Positions 5,847-6,423 of a stretch of 6,423 nt of DNA are shown piece by piece. Position 1 is the first letter of the stretch. The number at the start of each line of letters is the position of its first letter. The stretch comes from Bryobacterales bacterium (lineage in GTDB: Bacteria > Acidobacteriota > Terriglobia > Bryobacterales > Bryobacteraceae), in contig JAOAPP010000675.1 in assembly GCA_025462985.1 (NCBI GenBank), positions 1 to 6,423 of the forward strand, in the 5' to 3' direction. The notes under the pieces were generated by a model. The model did no database searches, was not told where the DNA came from, and saw only the letters and a program-made list of their open reading frames with translations. The translations under genes were made by a program, and so were the position numbers.

Positions 5847-6423
5847 ATGCAAGCGTCGCCGTCGTTCAAGCTCCGAGAGCTTGCCGAACTTCTCGGATGC
5901 AAGGTGGCGGGCGACCCCGCTATCGAGATTCACGGTGTCTCTACGATTGAAAGGGCCGGCCCCGGAGAAATCACCTTTCTCTCAAACCTAAAAAATGCGC
6001 CTAAAGCGAAGACCAGCCGCGCTGCCGCCATCATTGCGGGAGGCGAGATTGCCGGCGCCACCGCAGCCACTCTGATTTCAGAAAATCCATATCACGATTT
6101 TTCCCGCGCTCTGGCCCTCTTCTACCAGCCGCCCAGGCCTAAACCCGGGATTCATCCGACCGCCTGCATTGCTGCCACGGCACATGTGGGGAATGGCGCA
6201 TCGATCGGCGCTTACGCCGTTGTTGGAGAGAACACGAGCATCGGCGAGAACGCCGTTTTATATCCGCACGCCGTGATCTACGATGGCTGCAATATTGGTG
6301 ACGACTTCACTGCCCATTCTCACGTTGCGGTGCGCGAGTTTTCGAGGATCGGGAACCGGGTGACGTTGCACAACGGCGTCGTGATTGGGGGCGACGGGTT
6401 CGGATTTGCGAGGGGAAACGACG
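5847..6423 (+). CDS. lpxD: UDP-3-O-acylglucosamine N-acyltransferase, 5' part, cut by window edge
   Basis: This is the third step of lipid A synthesis: transfer of a hydroxyacyl chain from acyl carrier protein to the 2-amino group of UDP-3-O-acyl-glucosamine, in the cytoplasm. The first 192 codons are present. The N-terminal uridine-binding domain shows LRELAELLG (9-17), IHGVSTIERAGPGEITFLSN (28-47) and an ENPYHDFSRALALF segment (80-93). The left-handed beta-helix of hexapeptide repeats begins around HPTACIAATAHVG (103-115) and continues through ASIGAYAVVGENTSIGENAV to HNGVVIGGDGFGFA (175-188), a hallmark of LpxD. The catalytic histidine (His239 in the E. coli enzyme) and the C-terminal helices lie beyond the window. 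The ATG at 5847 is chosen because the family N-terminus begins there. An ATG at 5839 is in another frame. The ribosome site is weak (AAGATGG), so translation may be coupled to the gene 30 bp upstream. Confidence 0.94.
   Translation, partial: MQASPSFKLRELAELLGCKVAGDPAIEIHGVSTIERAGPGEITFLSNLKNAPKAKTSRAAAIIAGGEIAGATAATLISENPYHDFSRALALFYQPPRPKPGIHPTACIAATAHVGNGASIGAYAVVGENTSIGENAVLYPHAVIYDGCNIGDDFTAHSHVAVREFSRIGNRVTLHNGVVIGGDGFGFARGND

Noticed and set aside
5764..5991. Plus-strand frame containing ATG 5839 (Arg-rich start)
   Set aside because: It overlaps the start of lpxD in another frame. The lpxD frame from 5847 carries clear family motifs, so this is a shadow.

Overview
The window looks like chromosomal DNA of a Gram-negative (diderm) bacterium of moderately high GC content. 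The right edge carries the start of lpxD, a lipid A gene, so the organism makes an LPS-type outer membrane. The style of the proteins suggests Acidobacteriota (Solibacter/Bryobacter-like), namely a short Bacillus-type phosphomannose isomerase, a FadD15-like acyl-CoA synthetase and an exported protein of a type I associate with that phylum. This placement is an inference from memory, not from a search.

Layout. The left two-thirds is read mostly from the minus strand. In transcription order it holds a long-chain acyl-CoA synthetase (4354 to 2540), a class I mannose-6-phosphate isomerase (2242 to 1304) and an uncharacterised exported protein that starts at 1158 and runs off the left edge (386 codons visible, no stop). 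A possible small membrane-anchored protein on the plus strand lies between the first two genes (from 2311 or 2335). A strong inverted repeat (1173-1203) sits just upstream of the exported-protein gene.

From about 4425 rightward the genes are on the plus strand: a LOG-family (COG1611) nucleotide-hydrolase-like protein, a small FMN-binding-type general stress protein of the pyridoxamine-phosphate-oxidase superfamily, and lpxD, which is cut by the right edge. The acyl-CoA synthetase and the LOG gene diverge from a 70-bp spacer that must hold both promoters. The three plus-strand genes are 60 and 30 bp apart with no terminator visible, so they could form one operon.

Working together. Most assignable genes are housekeeping: fatty-acid activation, mannose/fructose-6-phosphate interconversion feeding surface glycans, nucleotide salvage, stress protection and lipid A assembly. 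A loose cell-envelope theme is possible but not demonstrated. No RNA genes, CRISPR arrays, insertion sequences or phage genes were seen. The least explained parts are the exported protein at the left edge with its leader hairpin, the small membrane ORF, and an altered ATP-binding loop in the acyl-CoA synthetase.
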